NCBI GenBank assembly: GCA_028748945.1
Contig: JAQTOL010000178.1
Coordinates: 1 to 6,773, forward strand
Source of the DNA: Paludibacter sp.
GTDB taxonomy: Bacteria; Bacteroidota; Bacteroidia; Bacteroidales; Paludibacteraceae
Direction of reading: 5' to 3'
Length of the DNA stretch: 6,773 nt
The notes beneath the pieces were generated by a model, which saw nothing but the letters and a program-made list of their open reading frames with translations, did no database searches and was not told where the DNA came from. Position numbers and translations under genes: made by a program. Shown in pieces: positions 4,145 to 6,773 of the stretch (position 1 is its first letter; the number at the start of each line of letters is the position of its first letter).

Positions 4145-6773
4145 ATGAAAAAGATCTTCTCATTCTTAATTTTAGGTACATTGCTGGCTATTGCCGCTAA
4201 TGTACAGGCTGCGTTTACGCCTACAGCGGGTGTTAACTATTATCTTATTCAACGTTCCAGTGGCAAGGCTATTGGTGTGAATTCGGGTGGATATCCGGCA
4301 TTGACCTTTATGGCACCGGAGAGTACACAGTATTTTAATTTTGTTGCCGCAACTGATAGTGCTTTTTACATTAAAACCAGTTCAGGTAAGTATCTGACCA
4401 GAGGAACCGCTAATACCTGGGATATTGTTTATACTGACACTGCATTCGTTACCAATGGGTACTCCAAATGGTATGTATATGGTTCTGATTCGCTGAATAT
4501 CAGATTCAGACGGTATGCTGATCAAAAATTTATTTCACCGAATGTAAATTACGCCGATCAGGGAGACGGTTACCGTTTTTATAGCGATAAAGGGATTTCA
4601 AATGGTGCAGCTGCATTGCCTTCTACTACTTTTCAGATAAGGACAGTTGCCGATAAGATAGCAGTCATTCCATTTAATTTCTTCGATGGTACATTTGAAA
4701 AAGCAGCTATTGATGGTGGTCCATGGGGAACCTGGATTCCCAAGAAGATTTCTGCGAATGTACCTCCAATCGGTATTCTGGGAACTTATACCACAACTTC
4801 ACGGGTAAATAATGGAAATTCATATCAATCAAACGGTGCACAGGCTTTTGCCATGCGTTTTTCGAATGATACGGTTTCTTATGTATCAATCAGTCATAAA
4901 CTATTTAATTTAATTCCGGGTGCAACTTATACTTATAGTTTTAATTATAAGAATGTTGCTTCATCGTTGTTGAAAGTAAATGTTTATGCTGCTTCCGTTG
5001 CAAATGATTTAAAAGCAAATGCAATTGGTACTGTATTTACAACAGACAGTACAGTAACCGGAACAGCAAGTACATTAACAGGTTCCATCACTTTTCAGGC
5101 TCCTTATACAAGTTGTTATATTGTATATCGGAAAGCAAATACACAAAACAATCAATTATTTGTTGACGATATTGCTTTAGTTAAAACAGTTGATGCTCCC
5201 GAAGGAGTTTATGTATCTGAATCGCTTTTCCTTTTGGATGACTTCAAATCAACAGCTCCTTTAACTGTTATCGGAACATCCCTGACTCAAAACATACAAA
5301 TCACTGCTCCGGCAGGTATTACTGTAACACCTAATGAAATTACAGCCGCTGCTTATACTTCAACTGTAGTAAATGTATCATTTACCGGTGCAGCTACAGC
5401 AGGATACATTAATGTAACAAGCGGAGGTGTATCAAAAAGAGTTCGGGTAATTGCAAAGAAGAATGCAGACTGTTTGACGCAAGTGTATCCAACTTTAACC
5501 AATATAATTACGGATCCTTATTTAACAAGCCTTTCGTATTTTGGTGGTTGGGGAACAAAAGCCTTAATTAATGATACTATCAACACGGCTTATTGCGGTT
5601 TTAGCTGTGTGACTGTTGGTAATGGAGTCACAAAGGGTGGAGGCTCACTGGATTTCAATGCAACCGGAAAAATGCAAGCCAATACAAAATACAGAATTCA
5701 TGCAATGATCAAAACGATTGGTGGAACATATGAATTTGGAATTGGTGGTTGTGGAGTAGGTGGATCTACCTCTGATTTTAACACACTTTTCAATACCAAT
5801 GGTGAATGGCAAGCTGCTGATTTCACTTTCAAAACAGGAACGTTGGCTGCTTCGCAGGGAATCTATTTTAATAGTTCTTTGACAGCTGATGGTTTATTGG
5901 GATATATTGACAATTACGAAATGTATGCAGTTCCTGCAGTTTATCCTTCTTCGGCTTCACTTACATTCCTTGGAAATGGGACAAAAAAAGTGGCTGTCAG
6001 AGCTGTAAACCTTGCAAGTAATATTACAATTACTGCTCCATCAGGTTACTCTGTAACTCCTTCTACTTTGTTACCTACTGTTTCTGGTGGTACAAGTGAT
6101 TCAATTGCTATCACTTTCAGTAGTGCAACTTCAGCAAGTGGTTATGTTTATTTCACGAGTGGAACAGTTAAAGACAGTTTACAGGTAACAGGAACCATGG
6201 CTCCTTCTATTTTAACCAGCAAGGCTAATTTATACCTTGATGATTTAAATCTGACTGATTCGGTTGTTGTAAATGGAGGTAATTTGGCAAGTGATATTAC
6301 TATTACTGCACCAAGTGGATTTACAGTTACTCCTACTACTATTCCAATGGCAAGTGCATCTAATGTGAAAATGAAAGTTACATATGATGGTACAACATCT
6401 AACGCAACCGGTAATATTGTATTGACAAGTGGAACTTTAGTTGTAAATGTAGGTGTGGCCGGATCTAAAAACAGTGAATGTTTCACTCCTTTGTACAGTA
6501 ATTTAACCAACTTGATTCCAAGTCCACAGTTGAATACTTTAACCGGATTTGCCGGCTGGGGACATAAAGACATCGTATCAGGAGAAGCCTATTGTGGTGC
6601 AAAATGTGTGAAATTTACTGCAGTAACCAATGGCTGGCCAGAAGGAGCTGCCCTGGATGTAAATGCTATTCCGTGGACTGCAGGTCATAAATACAGAGTA
6701 CGTGTGATGGTCAAAACAGTTGATGGAACGCTTGGAATGTTAGCCAAAGGCACCAGTCCTGATTTCATGATGT
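4145..6773 (+). CDS. Large secreted multi-module glycan-binding or adhesin-like protein (3' end outside the window)
   Basis: An ATG at 4145 opens a frame of 876 codons with no stop before the window edge. A signal peptide covers 1-22 (MKKIFSFLILGTLLAIAANV, probable cleavage VQA|AF), which fixes the start. Residues about 26-166 resemble a beta-trefoil/ricin-type fold (YYLIQRSSGKAIGV, FYIKTSSGKYLTRG, RFRRYADQKFISP). Residues about 177-352 look like a CBM4/9-type jelly roll (FFDGTFEKAAIDGGPWGTW, LIPGATYTYSFNYKN, QLFVDDIALVK). Next come Ig-like 1 (355-439), cysteine-containing CBM-like 1 (440-596), Ig-like 2 (598-685), Ig-like 3 (686-775) and CBM-like 2 (776 to the edge). No catalytic domain is visible. 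The position next to GH51/GH43 genes suggests binding of plant polysaccharide at the cell surface; a T9SS tail would be expected at the unseen end. A catalytic domain further downstream would make it an enzyme, so the function is inferred from architecture only. Confidence 0.88.
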   Translation, partial: MKKIFSFLILGTLLAIAANVQAAFTPTAGVNYYLIQRSSGKAIGVNSGGYPALTFMAPESTQYFNFVAATDSAFYIKTSSGKYLTRGTANTWDIVYTDTAFVTNGYSKWYVYGSDSLNIRFRRYADQKFISPNVNYADQGDGYRFYSDKGISNGAAALPSTTFQIRTVADKIAVIPFNFFDGTFEKAAIDGGPWGTWIPKKISANVPPIGILGTYTTTSRVNNGNSYQSNGAQAFAMRFSNDTVSYVSISHKLFNLIPGATYTYSFNYKNVASSLLKVNVYAASVANDLKANAIGTVFTTDSTVTGTASTLTGSITFQAPYTSCYIVYRKANTQNNQLFVDDIALVKTVDAPEGVYVSESLFLLDDFKSTAPLTVIGTSLTQNIQITAPAGITVTPNEITAAAYTSTVVNVSFTGAATAGYINVTSGGVSKRVRVIAKKNADCLTQVYPTLTNIITDPYLTSLSYFGGWGTKALINDTINTAYCGFSCVTVGNGVTKGGGSLDFNATGKMQANTKYRIHAMIKTIGGTYEFGIGGCGVGGSTSDFNTLFNTNGEWQAADFTFKTGTLAASQGIYFNSSLTADGLLGYIDNYEMYAVPAVYPSSASLTFLGNGTKKVAVRAVNLASNITITAPSGYSVTPSTLLPTVSGGTSDSIAITFSSATSASGYVYFTSGTVKDSLQVTGTMAPSILTSKANLYLDDLNLTDSVVVNGGNLASDITITAPSGFTVTPTTIPMASASNVKMKVTYDGTTSNATGNIVLTSGTLVVNVGVAGSKNSECFTPLYSNLTNLIPSPQLNTLTGFAGWGHKDIVSGEAYCGAKCVKFTAVTNGWPEGAALDVNAIPWTAGHKYRVRVMVKTVDGTLGMLAKGTSPDFMM
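5207..6772 (+). repeat. Repeated Ig-like and cysteine-containing CBM-like modules within the surface protein
   Basis: Two kinds of module alternate. The Ig-like units (5207-5461, 5936-6199, 6200-6469) share the core NIQITAPAGITVTP, NITITAPSGYSVTP and DITITAPSGFTVTP at residues 383, 626 and 717; the last two share NLAS(N/D)ITITAPSG. The CBM-like units (5462-5932 and 6470 to the edge) share C-(16-18 residues)-L-(6-7 residues)-F(G/A)GWG and AYCGxxCV, with cysteines at 443, 484, 488 and at 779, 817, 821. The codons differ at many third positions, so the duplication is not recent. The order is Ig, CBM, Ig, Ig, CBM, and the array may continue past the window edge. Confidence 0.82.

Noticed and set aside
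6148..6573. A 141-codon minus-strand frame
   Set aside because: It lies entirely opposite the Ig/CBM repeats of the surface protein, whose domains are well supported; low stop density on the complement explains it.

Overview
The window looks like a piece of a low-GC Bacteroidota chromosome, probably a Bacteroidales relative such as Paludibacter, although the genus is a guess. The reasons are two type IX secretion (T9SS, Por) type A C-terminal sorting domains, a PUL-style cluster of polysaccharide-degrading enzymes, a Bacteroidota-type TAnnTTTG promoter element, A/T-rich leaders without Shine-Dalgarno sequences, and secreted proteins built from LamG, Ig-like and jelly-roll modules. All genes are on the + strand.

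Layout. (1) 1-1286 is the 3' part of a GH51 alpha-L-arabinofuranosidase-like gene. It has a LamG/CBM-like insert and a T9SS tail, and its frame is cut by a TAA at 108-110 inside a conserved GH51 stretch. (2) 1321-3522, only 34 bases downstream and so probably in the same operon, encodes a secreted LamG / two Ig-like / GH43 protein. It ends at a TAG, but the same frame stays open after the stop (3523-3795) and encodes a complete T9SS sorting domain. (3) 3796-4144 is intergenic, with weak terminator-like hairpins, a good promoter -7 element and a short direct repeat just before the next start. (4) 4145 to the window edge is an open frame of more than 876 codons. It encodes a large secreted protein with a probable beta-trefoil, a jelly-roll CBM-like domain, and repeated Ig-like and cysteine-containing CBM-like modules; its 3' end lies outside the window.

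Working together (inference). GH51 and GH43 enzymes commonly cooperate in removing arabinose and xylose units from arabinan or arabinoxylan. The two T9SS tails suggest both were once cell-surface or secreted enzymes. The downstream multi-module protein has no recognisable catalytic domain in the visible part and is more likely a glycan-binding or adhesive surface protein.

The most notable signal is that two neighbouring T9SS cargo genes are each interrupted by one in-frame stop (TAA in one, TAG in the other) with intact, recognisable protein on the far side. Gene decay or sequence error is the simplest reading. Loss of surface sorting of the GH43 enzyme, with retention in the periplasm, is the most interesting biological one. 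I see no RNA gene, CRISPR array, insertion sequence or phage gene.
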